Shown here: positions 22,877-34,689 of the stretch, piece by piece
Layout of the letters: every line of letters starts with the position of its first letter
Numbering within the stretch: the first letter of the stretch is position 1
Assembly: GCF_000218685.1 (NCBI RefSeq)
Contig: NW_006763303.1
Location: 434,001 to 498,000, forward strand
Direction: 5' to 3'
Length of the DNA: 64,000 nucleotides
From: Serpula lacrymans var. lacrymans S7.9
Taxonomy: Eukaryota; Basidiomycota; Agaricomycetes; Boletales; Serpulaceae
Program-made: the position numbers and the translations under genes
Notes under the pieces: model-generated
The model's database searches: none
Told to the model about the DNA's origin: nothing
What the model saw: only the letters and a program-made list of their open reading frames with translations

Positions 22877-25376
22877 GTTGAATGTTGACGAAGTGGATTT
22901 TTTGATAGGAGATTATGGGAGGGGAAGCATACTACGATGGTTGCTCGACAAGGTTTTTATGATGCTCATGAAGGAGCATCACGGTAGATCAGTATTGGAA
23001 GATACTCAACATAATTCGCAGGAGAAAAGGAAGAGATCAGCTTCGATGGTAATGCACTACTTGCCCAATATACGATGCAAGTCCAGAAAAATGGTAGAAT
23101 ATCACGTTGAAAACGAAGATGATCGGGAAGCCATAGCATATTTTCATCTACCATCCCATTCTGCTAATCGTGCGGGTCACGAAGCACAGCTGTTTGGACC
23201 ATATTGAATGCCGTAGTTTGCAAGACCGGAATGAATAAAACATAGTAAACGAAGATGAGACGGAAGGTATCCCTGAATTCAACATCGAGTCCCTATCCTA
23301 GTAGAGCAAGCTTTGAGTAGAAAAAGATAAAATCAAACATGATCCTCAAGGAAGAAAAGCAGCGGTAGTGAGCCTGCGAAGAGAGATAACGTCCTTGACA
23401 CCAAAGACAGAAACCTCAGCACTGTTCGTATGGATGCAATATCTTTCGATACCCCGATTCACTTGCTTATGAGTCCGTGGAATAGCTAGAGTAGACCAGA
23501 GTGCATAATGCACGACAACGGCTGCTGGAGAAGGAGCCAGCTTGAGTGACTGAGAGCTCGTCACTTCTGTCACGTCACAGTTACGTCCGTGGCACTTGCT
23601 TTCGACAGTTGCTCTTGACTCGAACGTTTGCTAGTAATCATCCATGCGGATCTTGAGGCGGAAGATATGTTTTTGCTGCATGCATCGTGTTATCTTGTTA
23701 TCTTCGATTGGGTCTTTATGTCGGCGGACTCTTTCAAAATTCCATGCTCCACCGTTCCATCTCAATCAAATCTTGACAGTACGACGACGGTAATACCGTC
23801 ACCGTTTTGTCTATGTTCTTTTAAATCTCTATGAATCCCAATCTCAGCGACCTTCGGCCATGGTTATCTAGAGCGGCGACGAATATACATGGTATGAACC
23901 ACAACAATGGATAGTGCGCTGTTACTCGGTTGGCGTGAACTCGAAGGCTCCAGGCAGTCTCCTGTGATACCGTGAAATCGAAATCGCCCCCATTACCCCA
24001 CCAAATCTTTGTAACACAAAGGGCATAGGCGCCCTTGATGACGTGCTCTCTACTGGCTGGTCGGCATTACCTTTGTTGTGAGGATCGCCTATCTAAGTCG
24101 ACCAAACTGTCGGTCAGTAGGATTAGCGAACGAACAGCCACTTCATTGACACTTTGTCATCCACCGACTTGGCGTTGAAGCAATCCGTCAAATTGACGAT
24201 CTAGCGCTGCGCGCCCGCTTTTGCTCTAGTTCTTCTACGTACCACTAGTGCGTCGTACTATATCTCGCTATGGTCTAGTTCGAGCTTGATCCTCCTCAGC
24301 TGACCTTCTGATCTGATATCTGATCGCAGTTCATACAACAAATCCGCTTGATGGGGCCGGTTTCCTGTCAAAAGTTCATTGTGACCTTTATCCAAGAAGG
24401 GGCTACTCTCATGGGCAAAGGGCATAGCAAAACGGCCGTAATCGAATTCACCGTCACCGCCACGTACCTTGAGGGACTCCAGTCATCTTATCTCCGCTTC
24501 GAGGCTACAACCCCCCTGTCTTTTTTATGGCTCCGCTAGACGAGCCCCAGGAGGTAATATTGCCCATGGTCACATTTTCAATTAAGGCCCGTTCTTCGTA
24601 CCAAGTCCTTTGACAAAACGTCTTCGCGATAAGAGTTATGGTTTGAACATGTGGGGTTTGGGATCAGTTGGCTTCGGAGCTTGTGACTTGGTGATTGTAC
24701 TGTTGTGCGCTAATCATAACTCTCGCTTCATCCGCTACGTTTCCCAAGTTGGATGCGTCAACTCCATCTCAAAGGCTTCCTCGAAGACCGGCTGTTCTGT
24801 ATTCTAGATAATCAATAGAAACAGAAGACCCTTTGTTTTGTTGGCCGATAGATCAGGCTCGACGGCCTTGAAGAATGTATATGAGTCACATTTAGCAGCA
24901 TCAATAGAAGGGACGCTCATTAGGAGTAAGCCATCAGTAGACCTCGTGACCGTTATCAGAACTCTGGAAAACGAAGGCAATTTTAACATTAACCCTCACT
25001 TGCCTTTGTGTTCCGCCGGCGTCCTTCACCTAGTAGATGAACGTGAACCGTAGGCCCCCTTATCGAACGCAAGCGTAAAGTGCAGCGAGAAAAGTAGATA
25101 ATAATATTTGGGGACTTGATATGCGAAGCCCTTCGCGATGCTACGTTCGTACACTACCATCCAAAAATATATATGATGGTTGAAAAGGAGTGGAAAAATG
25201 GAAAAGTCAGATATATGAAAGAACAGCTACAACTAAAAAGTCACCAGATGCAATGCGACATGCGTCTACTGAGAGCAATGATGAGAGAATAAGCGGAAGA
25301 AACGGACGGGAAGATGAATGAAACAAAAATGATAAAGGAGAGTTAGAGATCAAAGCACTAACGGACTCTGCAGCAG
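22877..25376. other. Intergenic region, no gene recognised
   Basis: This is 2.5 kb between BTB4 and the GATA gene 3' end. The part to about 23590 belongs to the second duplication unit. The rest shows short frames only (such as 24348-24539 on +) with stops between them and no family match; decayed coding sequence is possible but not shown. Confidence 0.5.
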
Positions 25377-28215
25377 TCAGAATGTCTGCATCGCCGAGTC
25401 GTAGAACTCTGCTTGCGAGGATGAATGTCCGTGGTTGTATAGCGGGTCATTGGGGAACATAGGCGGATGCGGGTGGAGCGAACTCGTATGGGTTGATGGC
25501 GACTCGTCAGACGGCAAGAGCATGGGAGGGTGGAGATATGTCGCAAATAGAGTCTCTTCTTCCTGAGGTAACATCGGCGGATGGAGGAAGTCCATGGGCG
25601 TATCGTCTGTCGGTAGCATGGGAGGGTGGATCACTTGAGGCGAGCGATCCTGAGGAAGCATGGGAGGATGCCAAAACGTATTACCCGACCCACGGAGGAT
25701 GCTATATGGCGAGAAAAAAGGAAAATCCATCGACGAGCGTCTCGACTGCGACGTCGCAGACGAATGGCCCGAGAAGCTATCGTTGTAGGAACTGAAAGAG
25801 ACCGCAGATGACGGGGGTTCAGACGCCGAATCAGTGCTCATCCTTCGACGTTTGTTCGACCTTGCACCACTTCCCGAGTTTTCGGTTTCCAAAGCATCGA
25901 CTGTCGAGAAGGGAAGAGCATCCGCCGGCGGATGGTAATTCTGATTTAGATAGTCTGGATGATAAGGACCTGGAAAGGGGTTGAATATGGAAGAATAACT
26001 GCTCTGCATCGAATAAGAGCCACTGTTCCCATTGTGATCTTGGCCGAGAGCATTCATTAACTCGGACTGAGTACTATGCATTTCCGACTCTTCGCTGTAG
26101 TCGTACGTGGGCTGCGTGGTCGAATCGGGAGCAAGGGTTGGCGACGGTTCCACAGTCGGAGATGCTCGGCGGCTGGCTCCTGGGCTCGCAGAAGGTGTCT
26201 CCGAAGTACCCGGTCCGACACGCCTCGCGTCATGACGAGAACGTTTGCGAATGACGTCCGACTTCATAGAGATGGGACGCGCCGACCCATGTAATTTATA
26301 GCTTGAGAAAATGGTTACTATTGCGCTGAAAAAAAGAGAGTAAAAAATATGACTTACTATAGACCACAGCTATCAGAGATAATGAATTCGGTTTCGTTAG
26401 GGTGATTTCCTGAGTCATGTTCTAAGTTACTTACGCGTTACATACAGTCTTGCCTTCATCATCCTTTCTCCAAAGGGGAGTGGCTGTCGTATGGCAATTA
26501 TAACATTGCGCTACTTAAAAAGTCTGAGATAGAGAAGTCTATGATGGTGACGAAATTGACGTACCCATAACATCCACTGTCTCTTGACGTGGGGCAGCCT
26601 GAGTGCGACCTTCTCCATGGTTACTGCGCATACTTTTCGGTCGGGGGCGCTTGTGCTGACCAAAGGTGAGTATATGCGAATTGAAACAAAACGGATAACT
26701 AAACACACCAATTTACAATACAAACCGCAGGCATTACAATTGAGCTCGTCATTCAATCCTCGTCGCCAGAGTGGGGTGTGGGTCGCCCCACAATTCGAAC
26801 ATTCGGCCTTCACACCACCCGGAGCAGAATTGTTGTTCGTGTTGCGCAAGATGGCAGGATTCACATTGGTGGCTGTTGCGCCTGGCCCGGACGATCTCGT
26901 CACCGGAGAAGTCTTGACGGTTAGAGTTGGCCTTCCTGTGGGAGTGTTAGCGCCAGTGCCGGAACTCGGGCCGACTTTGGAAGGAACGACAGTCAAAGGC
27001 AACGCTTCTTTGACCGCCTGAGAGATTGGAGGAACGTGGCTAGAAGAGTCCGTTGACATCATCTCTAGGTCGGTATCCGAAGCCTCAGACACGTCGCGGT
27101 AATCGGTTTGGATGGGGAACATGACGATGTCTGACTCGACAACAGGCTTAGACTCTTGGTCGCTCTGGAAGTCGCCGTGGTGGCTGTACGGCCAATGGTT
27201 GTTCTCTGTCGGATCTACGTTGCTCAGCAACTCGTCTAGGGGAAGTTCGATAGTTGGACGGATGATACTGAACCCGTCAGAAGAGCCGTTGCAGCCAACG
27301 CCTTCCCCATAGTTCATAGAGGTGGTCAAAGTGGGAGTGGGGTATAATAAAGCTGATGGGCCAAAGTCGTTGGAGAACAGAGTAGGGAAGCGAAGGGTGG
27401 GGGTTTCCGCGTTACTGGGAACCCTGCGACGTCGTGGAACATCTCTGTCGTTAAAGTTAGAATCCGCGGAACAGTCGTTCGGGTCGTCATAGTTAGCAGA
27501 TGATCGAGTTGTGGGCCGGCCTCGCTTGCCAGTCGCTTCCTTGAAGTCAGCAGAAGGCTTGAGGTCCGGTTTCTTCAAAGCCACGTTGGGAGTGGCCGGC
27601 GGGGGCTGATCGACACTGAAGGTAAATTGCATCCTCTTGATAGTGCCAGGTTTGGCATTTTGACTGGCTTCGCGACTGCGTTCTTTCTCGACTGCGCGCT
27701 GGCGTAAGAGATCGGACGAAGCGTTTCGCTTGAAATCGGGAGCCTCAAGCTCCTCGATACTCCTGCAAGTCGAGATAAGTTTAGTTAGCATAAAGCAGGG
27801 TCTAGGGTTAGTAAAGACTGTACGAACCTGCCCTTCTCTTTGTCCAACTTGTCTCCCATAGTCTTGGAGAGCTTCTTGAACTCACGTTTAGACTTGGCGT
27901 TATCCGTGTCGACAATGAGATTCTGCAAGTGCCACAGCCGCCAGCTCAAGTTTTCAAGGCGCTGGCCCTGCTCGAGGTAGCTGGCTACCTTTGTGCAGAC
28001 CTAGAGATATGATGGTAAGCGCAACGTGGCGAGGATATTAAAGGGAACTAACCTTCCATGTCTTCGTGAGCGACTCGGTGTCGCCTAGATTACTAAACGC
28101 CACGAATGATTTGTTACCCTGTGAGTGAATGAGAATAAATGTCGAGGTGAGTACGGCTTGGGGTGGCTTCGCAAAATCCACCGACTTTAAACTTGAGGTT
28201 TAGGATGGAGGGCAT
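25377..28215 (-). CDS. Two-finger GATA transcription factor with DUF1752-like N-terminus
   Basis: Exons 28215..28186, 28118..28053, 28000..27828, 27762..26709, 26655..26565, 26510..26435, 26369..26358 and 26301..25377 give 808 residues. The N-terminus GNKSFVAFSNLGD...YLEQGQRLENLSWRLW resembles DUF1752, found in nitrogen-type GATA factors such as AreA. Finger 1 is CSNCGATHTPLWRR...CNACGLYCKLHKRPRPKSMR. Finger 2, about 40 residues on, is CYNCHTTATPLWRK...CNACGLYYKLHGSARP followed by MKSDVIRKRSRHDARR. The C-terminal part has five HPPMLP-like repeats. It is expected to be nuclear and to bind GATA sites. There is no Cys-rich spacer between the fingers, so it is not the SreA/Urbs1 iron type; nitrogen or developmental control is a guess. 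The first exon (30 bases, weak donor GTCGGT) is the least certain part. Confidence 0.88.
25440..25680 (-). repeat. Five HPPMLP-type peptide repeats in the GATA factor
   Basis: The last exon encodes WHPPMLPQD, IHPPMLPTD, LHPPMLPQE, LHPPMLLPS and PHPPMFPND, each spaced by roughly 15-20 residues. On the + strand they show as repeated agcatgggagg-type strings. Confidence 0.85.
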
Positions 28216-30367
28216 TTACACAAAGATGGAGGATGCTGGGGTTGCAGAACGAAAGATAACTTTTGGCGAGGGTTAAAGGGAAAGTATAAGAGATTCGATT
28301 ACAGCAGCACAGCTCCAAAATAATCTCAAGCGCACGATGCAAATTTTTACAGGAATCAAACCCCGCTTACTGCACATTTTCAACTCCGGTCGCTCAATGG
28401 CTTTCTTTCCATCATGAAATTCCTTATTATAAACTGAAAAATTACACTACGAAATTCATACGCTATATGTTCGAGCCGGATTCCGTGAAATGGTGATCGT
28501 ACTCGTGTTGAACCGCACGCTTGAACTCGGCAGCTGCCCTTGTGCCTCATTCACCACTCTTCATTCCCTACACGTGTTAGCGTTCCATCTCCTGGGACTT
28601 TACTTACCTTGTGCCACCATCACGAAAAGAACCGAGCCTGTCGAAAACCAGTGTTGAACGTTGTCCAGCATACCTGATCCGGCCACACCTGAGATTCTGC
28701 CGACGTACACCCGGGGCGTCAATCCGGTGAGGCAACAGCTACCCTTGGATTTTCCTGTGACGATGCTGCCACCACCATACTCCGTACATCACGGATTTTC
28801 GAGGTGACTTCATCAAGTGGAACATTGTCGCCGGCGCTCTGCAAATTTCCATCTGCTTGCTGAAGCCGACCAAGCTATTGGGAGTAAACGCGTGAAAAAC
28901 ACAACTCACCAATTCTCTTGCCCCATCCGGAGCAGCACCCGGAAATTAATATCCTTCTAGAGAATAATAGAAATAAAAATCGACCCTCAGGGGAGCCGCC
29001 CCAATAGTACTGCAGTGACAAATGGGCGAAACTTCGTCCTCACGTACCTATTATTGCTCCCACCGCTCATCTTCTCACCACCACAACCGCTTACCTGAAT
29101 AACTTCCTTCTATAGCAGGTATGGATGCGCTATAGCCTTGCCGAGCTATCCGGACGACAATGAAGATCCAGTGGCAACTATGCCCACTGCCCTGGTGTTT
29201 CTACCAACAGCAGCCCAGTTGTGCGAATACAGGTATCACGGGACAATGAAATGGCAGCCTTGAGGCATCTAGCTCCAACTTCGCAAGCGGAATGACCGCG
29301 CGAACTTGCCTATAAGTGGAAAAGGTGCTGTCGCTAATCGAGAATAGGCGCGAAGGTCAGTTATCTCTGATTGAGAAAAGAAATAATAAATTCGTACCTC
29401 ATCTTCAGTTTGCTTCGTCAGATCAATTCATTGTCACGGGAATAAGGTCAAATCTCGTCCATCCGGGGCAAACTATGAAGGACAGCTGTCGAACTGCATT
29501 CCATTGCCCCCCTAAGGCTCCTAAGGTGCTGTTACTTTGAAGTACGACATCCTTGAGGAAACGGGCCACGACTGGGAGCTGCATAGAAGGTTGACCTGAT
29601 AGGCTGCACCACCGCAAAGAATAGAACGGGAGTCGAGAACATGTATAATCCAAGTCTCCATATCTCAGTTGTAGTTGAGTATTTTTAGCTTATGGATAAT
29701 AGACCACTGTTTTGAGATGAGTCGATCACACTTCCACTGACCTGGTAGGTACCAATCGGCGTCCAAGACCAATCGATAACGGCACGATCAAGGACCAGTA
29801 GAAGATTAGAATCACGTGCGGTCCAGGTAGAAGGCAAGATGTAGACACGCTGCGGAAACGAGGCGTCGATAGCTGAGATCTGAGGGGTTTGACAGTGGCG
29901 TCGAAAAACGTGGTGCTGAAATCGTGAAGTGGACCATGAAATGTAGAAAACGCGTGGTCAGAAGGTCAGAAGCCGCAAAGGGTTTGAGCTTGAGCAGGCA
30001 AGTTGATTCCAAAGGACAGGCGAACCTCCACTGCCGTTCTCTAAAAAAGAAATACCATCCACAAATAGCAGATCAACTTCAAGTTTTAGAGAAAAAGCCT
30101 TCGGCGGCGTACGAAAAGCTTTACAAAGGACTCTCATTGAAGGAAAAGCTCGATGGGCAGCCGTGCGAAATACAACATCCATGACCAATTTGGAGGAGCC
30201 CAGAGCTACGTTCATGGGGAGAAATTGAATGAGTAGAAATTACTAGATGGTTTCCTTACTCTTTAGTGAAGCTAAGAATTAATGTAAGATGTCAAAGGCG
30301 AGTACGTACAGAGCGTACTCACCGCAGAATACGAATACTGAAGAAATCCTGAGAGCGGAAATCGGTC

Positions 30368-30420
30368 ATAGAGGCGAAATTATAGAAAGGCGAAATTATA
30401 GAGGCGAAATTTCAGAGAGA
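30368..30420. repeat. Short tandem repeat, three units of gaggcgaaattata type
   Basis: Three successive units share ggcgaaatt: gaggcgaaattatagaa, aggcgaaattata and gaggcgaaatttcaga. The tract lies in non-coding sequence. Confidence 0.7.
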
Positions 30421-31531
30421 CAAGACTCCACTATATCAACTGCGCGATATGCCGCTGGAGACATTTGGCCGCATTGCCAGCTATAGCTCGAGTATGCCTA
30501 GCTGCCCATCCAGAAAAATCGAGGAAAAAATACTCGATGTAATCACAAGTATATAGCGATAGAATTTTCGCAGCTAACAAGCTCGCAAGGTAGGCCCAGG
30601 AAAAATCCTAGGGAACACTACGACGGCCTCAGCTCAAACTGGCTATCTCTCATCCAATCGAGATGTGGATATTCGTGATCTGATTCTGCTACGATGATAG
30701 ATGATCAGGAAATGAATACGTGTACGATGTTATGCACTCACACACAAGATAGAAATAAGACCTGACATAGTAATGTACATCCGCACCGAAACGGAACCGA
30801 TGTTCATATGTTCAACCAAGAACATGCCAGTGCCAGTGGAAGCGACACGCAAGCCAGTGAGACGTCACGAAGGTCTCTGTCACATGTATTGCAATGTGAT
30901 ATATGTGACAGTCTGTGACCAATTTTGCTCTCAACTCCAAACCCTCCAGTTCGAATTCTACCGTCAACGGGTATGTATCTGGAGGATTAAGCTAAATGTT
31001 TAATGATTTGTACAGGTCGTTAAATTAATCCTGAGGATAATTATGCAGTCTGAAGCTCTTCGTCTCCGGAAACGCTCGGATTGTTCCGTGACATTAGCAT
31101 GCCCCTTGGGGAGTTAGTAGACAAGTTCGGTGAGCTCATCATCAAACCGTATATTTGTACGTTTTATCAATCGTTATTGACGGTAGGGTGTCCATCTGTC
31201 TCACTTGGCTTCCAAATCTTCAGATGCGTCCATCATACTCCACCGTTTTTACGTCTCAGGTCAAGGTCACCGCCGTGCATTTTTTAGGAACAAATGTAAT
31301 CTATCGAGATGCATAACGCAACCACCGCTACTCCTCAAATATGAACCAGACTCTATAACTAGCTCTCCATGCTCTCGAGTACAGCCGATGCACCGCTCAT
31401 GAGGTAAATATTCCACGTACAGTGTGCATTCGACACCTTAACAGCGGTTCATCAATCTTCCCTGATGACGGCTGCCTCACTTCCTGGTTGAGTCTTCATT
31501 TGTATTTAATCCACCCTTTTTCTTCGACCTC

Positions 31532-31551
31532 ACATGTCATACATGACATGT
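31532..31551. repeat. Perfect inverted repeat with 9-base arms
   Basis: acatgtcat and atgacatgt are separated by two bases. A looser pair, ctgtcacat/atgtgacag, lies at 30877-30911. They could be binding sites for a dimeric factor; no direct support. Confidence 0.6.
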
Positions 31552-31907
31552 ACCGTGGCGTGACTTAGGAGCCTTTACCGCCTGCCCGGCTTCGGGGAGT
31601 GTTATATTCAGGAAAGTGGAGTCGACACAAACCAACTCATACGACAACTCGCATCAAGAAATTCAAGGTAATCAATTGGTGCGTGTAAATGACAGTCCCT
31701 TACGATACCCAATACATCTATAGACAGTATACCGTAGAAGGAAAACAGATAACAGAAGCTCTGCCTTGCAGCACCATGCCGGGAAGATTGGTAACTGATG
31801 GGACCTTTAATGAGTCCGGAAACTTATGCGTACATACTGTAACAGTAAACTCCCAAGCAAACAAAAAATGACACTGAACAATACATGTCGAAATGACTCA
31901 TTGGTTC

Positions 31908-34241
31908 TTATATGCCTCCTATTATATAAAACCTGTGAGAAGGGAAAGCGTCGAAAATAGTACAAGCGTTACCGACCTTGATCTCATTCTCAAACTTCTT
32001 CGCGATCTTGCTCCGCTGAATCTTCTGGGCAGCTGTGGTGAGACCATTCTCAGGTGTCCATTCCTCCGATGTCAAGATAATTGCCTGCAGAATTTCCATT
32101 GGTTTAAACCCATTCTTCTTACCAACAGCGTTGCACTCTTTCAAAACCAATTCTTTGACAGTCTTGTCATTGCACAAGTCAGGCAAGTGTGCTGACGAAT
32201 CCACCGCTACCGACTTGGCCTCGAGAGCATGGCGGAGATTTGATTCGTGGGGAATGACGACGGCAATAGGTTGCTTAGCGTCCGCAGATGCATACACGCA
32301 GATATTGGAAATGAGATTGCAGGCTTTGTACGTGGATTCCAGTCTCTCAAGAGCGATGTACTATATACGTAAACGCCGTCAGCAGGACATCTCAGGGTCA
32401 CGAACTGTGAACTGACCTCGCCACCCTGTAACTTGACGAGATTCTTGATTCTGAAGTACACTCAGTCCCTGAGATGCAAAATTCATCTTTTGACTCACCT
32501 ATCAATCAAGGACAGGGTCCCGTCAGGGTTCCATTGACCGACATCGCCAGTTCTGAGCCATCCATCCTTCGTAAAGATGGATTCGTCGTTATTCAAGTCG
32601 TCTCTCTTGTAGTAACCCTTGGTGACCGATGGACCTCTGATGCAAACTTCACCTTGAGGAGGATTGTTAGTAGACAAATAGCCAGCATCAGGAACGTCCA
32701 GGAATTTAATCTCGATTGAGGGAACAGGGAGTCCAACAGAGCCATATTGCATATGTTCAGGGGGGAGGACAGCGCACATTCCACATGACTCTGTCATGCC
32801 ATAACCTGTCAACGAAGGTTAGTTCAACTGGCCCTCGTCATCCCACGGAAGAAGTAGTCGCACCTTGCAACATCGTCACAAGAGCAACAGACAAGAATTC
32901 CTGAGTTTCGCGACTGAGTGCAGCTCCTCCGCTAAGCGCGAGGCGAAGTCTTCCACCAGTAGCTTGCTTGACACTGCTAAGTACGGCACTGTCGACAAAT
33001 TGGCTGAGACCCGGGACATTCGCCTTCTTGACCGCCATTGCACTGTTGAAAACACTCTTCTTTATCGTTCCACTCGAATTAATCTTGCCAACAATGCCTT
33101 TGCGGATCGTTTCCCAGACAGCAGGGACGCCGACCATAATACTTGGTTTGAATGTAACAATGTCTCCTTTGCATTTTCGGACAGAAGCATCAGTGAGGGT
33201 CTTCACGCGACCATAGCCTGTCGTCATTCCAGAGAAGAAAAGAGACAGCTCCACGATATACTCAAGGATGTGCGCCAAAGGGAGATACGCAAGGAAAGAA
33301 TCCTCAGGTAAGAAGTGGTGCCCAATGAGAGTGTGAACGGCGCCAACAGAAGCAATCACGTTGCCGTGGGTGAGGACGACACCTTTAGGCGCTCCAGTGG
33401 TACCGCTGGTATACATGATAAGGGCCACCTTATCTTTAGTTGGTTTTCTGTCGGCCAAGACGTCTACAGACTGCTCTTTCCCGACTTCACGTAACTCGTC
33501 GAGACTTAGTACTTGAACGCCCTCCCGAACTTTGCGCAGGTCATCGAGGACAGAAGAAGCTGCTTGGCCGTCATAAATGACTAGTCTGACAGAAGGTGTG
33601 TTTACGAGGACGCGCAAGAGTGTAGGAAGGAGTTCGGCATTGGTAAATACGCCAACACAGTTGGGTTCGTTAAGAGAATGGGTCAAACCGGATTCGCCAA
33701 GGGTATCGTATGCAGTAGCAACAGAAGTTGAGATTGACACGCAGGCATGCGACATCAACTGCCAGTTTACGCTATATATAACTCATCATAAAAGGGCGAA
33801 AAACTATAAAAACCGAGTGCAAGATGCTTACCTAGTTTGAGCATAAACATTGAAAATGTCCTCCGGAGTAATGCCAAAGTGAACGAGTCCACGACTAATC
33901 TCTGAAACTCTCTCCTGGACCTCGACAAAGCTGATATAATTGAAGTTGCTGAGCTGGAAGTATTTCCACTTCTTGATCTCTTTGATTTCCTTGCCTCCCA
34001 CCGTCTTCTTCACTTCTTTCTCCTCCTCGTGGATATCGACGATATCTCTCCACCCCATGGCATTCTTTGTGCCGTGAGTGCGAGCAGCGTAGGCGAGAAC
34101 ATCTGGAATCGTGTCGATGCCCTCGAACGGCTGCGTGACAAGCTTGTCTGCCGTGATAGCCAGGCGACGCGCTTTGCTTTCTCCAGTAGTGACTTCTACT
34201 GAGCCCTTTCCAAAATAATTGCGTTTCGAGGTGGATGCCAT
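31908..34241 (-). CDS. Long-chain-fatty-acid-CoA ligase (acyl-CoA synthetase)
   Basis: Exons 34241..33832, 33771..32864, 32805..32499, 32450..32417 and 32360..31908 give 703 residues, a usual length for the Faa1/Faa4 family. The enzyme activates long-chain fatty acids with ATP and CoA. Motifs: SVNWQLMSHACVSISTSV-ATAYDTLGE near the N-terminus, the ATP/AMP loop YTSGTTGAPKGV, GYGMTESCG, the hinge region GWLRTGDVGQW and DRIKNLVKLQGGEYIALE. The last exon runs through KIQRSKIAKKFENEIK to a stop at 31908. A possible donor GTCGGT just after that motif means the last 22 residues are uncertain. I chose MASTSKR as the start because an upstream in-frame ATG at 34265 gives only eight more residues. No clear targeting signal is seen. 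Confidence 0.92.
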
Positions 34242-34689
34242 GAGAGTTCGTGTGTAAGTCGTCAAAGGCTAAACAATGTTCAGATGCACAGGGTTATAAG
34301 GCTACGCAAGCGGAGTGAATGAGGGCTGCTCGGTGGCTGGAGCCTGGAGCCAAAAGCCACAGTTCAAACCCCATTGCTATATATAGTGAACGTGGCGTCG
34401 AGGACAGCCTAGTACTTCTACTGCCAAAAGCACCACAATAGCTACCTCAAACGGACCTCGACTGTCTCATGGCTGATCAACTTTATGCAACTCACAGAAG
34501 CTTTGATTGTGTATCAATGAAATACGTTGCTGCTATGGTGAGATGTTGCTTTTCAAACTGAATATCCAAGACCATGTCGTGCAGACATCTCTGTACCTGA
34601 GCCGCACGACCAAAATTTGATGAATTGGGTACGAATAAGAGAAATGAGTTATGAGATGGAATACATTTTCTGCTGTCCAATGCCTAGAT
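34242..34689. other. Gap between acyl-CoA synthetase promoter and SGNH esterase 3' end
   Basis: About 450 bases without a gene. A GTTCAAACCCC string near 34361 is not part of a tRNA fold. Confidence 0.55.

Larger units (their letters stand above)
18790..23590. repeat. Tandem duplication of a BTB gene unit (about 18790-20995 and 21000-23590)
   Basis: The two units abut. Shared sequence includes the 3' flank (aaaagacg...cgagttctgca), the whole BTB gene and the 5' flank. In the 5' flank, gattcacttgcttatgagtc occurs at about 20861 and 23455 and is followed by a common gtcacgtcac end. BTB3 and BTB4 also share long runs in introns, so the copy is recent compared with BTB1/BTB2. Confidence 0.85.
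28216..31907. other. Long intergenic region, no gene recognised
   Basis: This is 3.7 kb between the GATA start and the 3' end of the acyl-CoA synthetase. It is the longest gap in the window. Open frames are short on both strands; the one at 29924-30184 (+) has a protein-like lysine-rich composition but no match I know. A small tandem repeat lies at 30368-30420 and inverted repeats at 30877-30911 and 31532-31551. The end next to the GATA gene probably includes its promoter and leader. Confidence 0.5.

Noticed and set aside
22728..23207. 159-codon open frame on + overlapping the BTB4 first exon
   Set aside because: The start is antisense to a conserved exon, and the rest shows no domain; the same antisense frame appears opposite the other BTB copies and so reflects their codons.
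24150..24600. Possible transposon remains upstream of the GATA 3' end
   Set aside because: Conceptual translation gives short broken frames without transposase, integrase or reverse transcriptase motifs, and no terminal repeats were seen.
26435..27000. Assignment of the GATA factor to the iron-responsive SreA/Urbs1 group
   Set aside because: Two fingers are present but the Cys-rich spacer typical of that group is missing, and the N-terminus fits nitrogen-type factors better.
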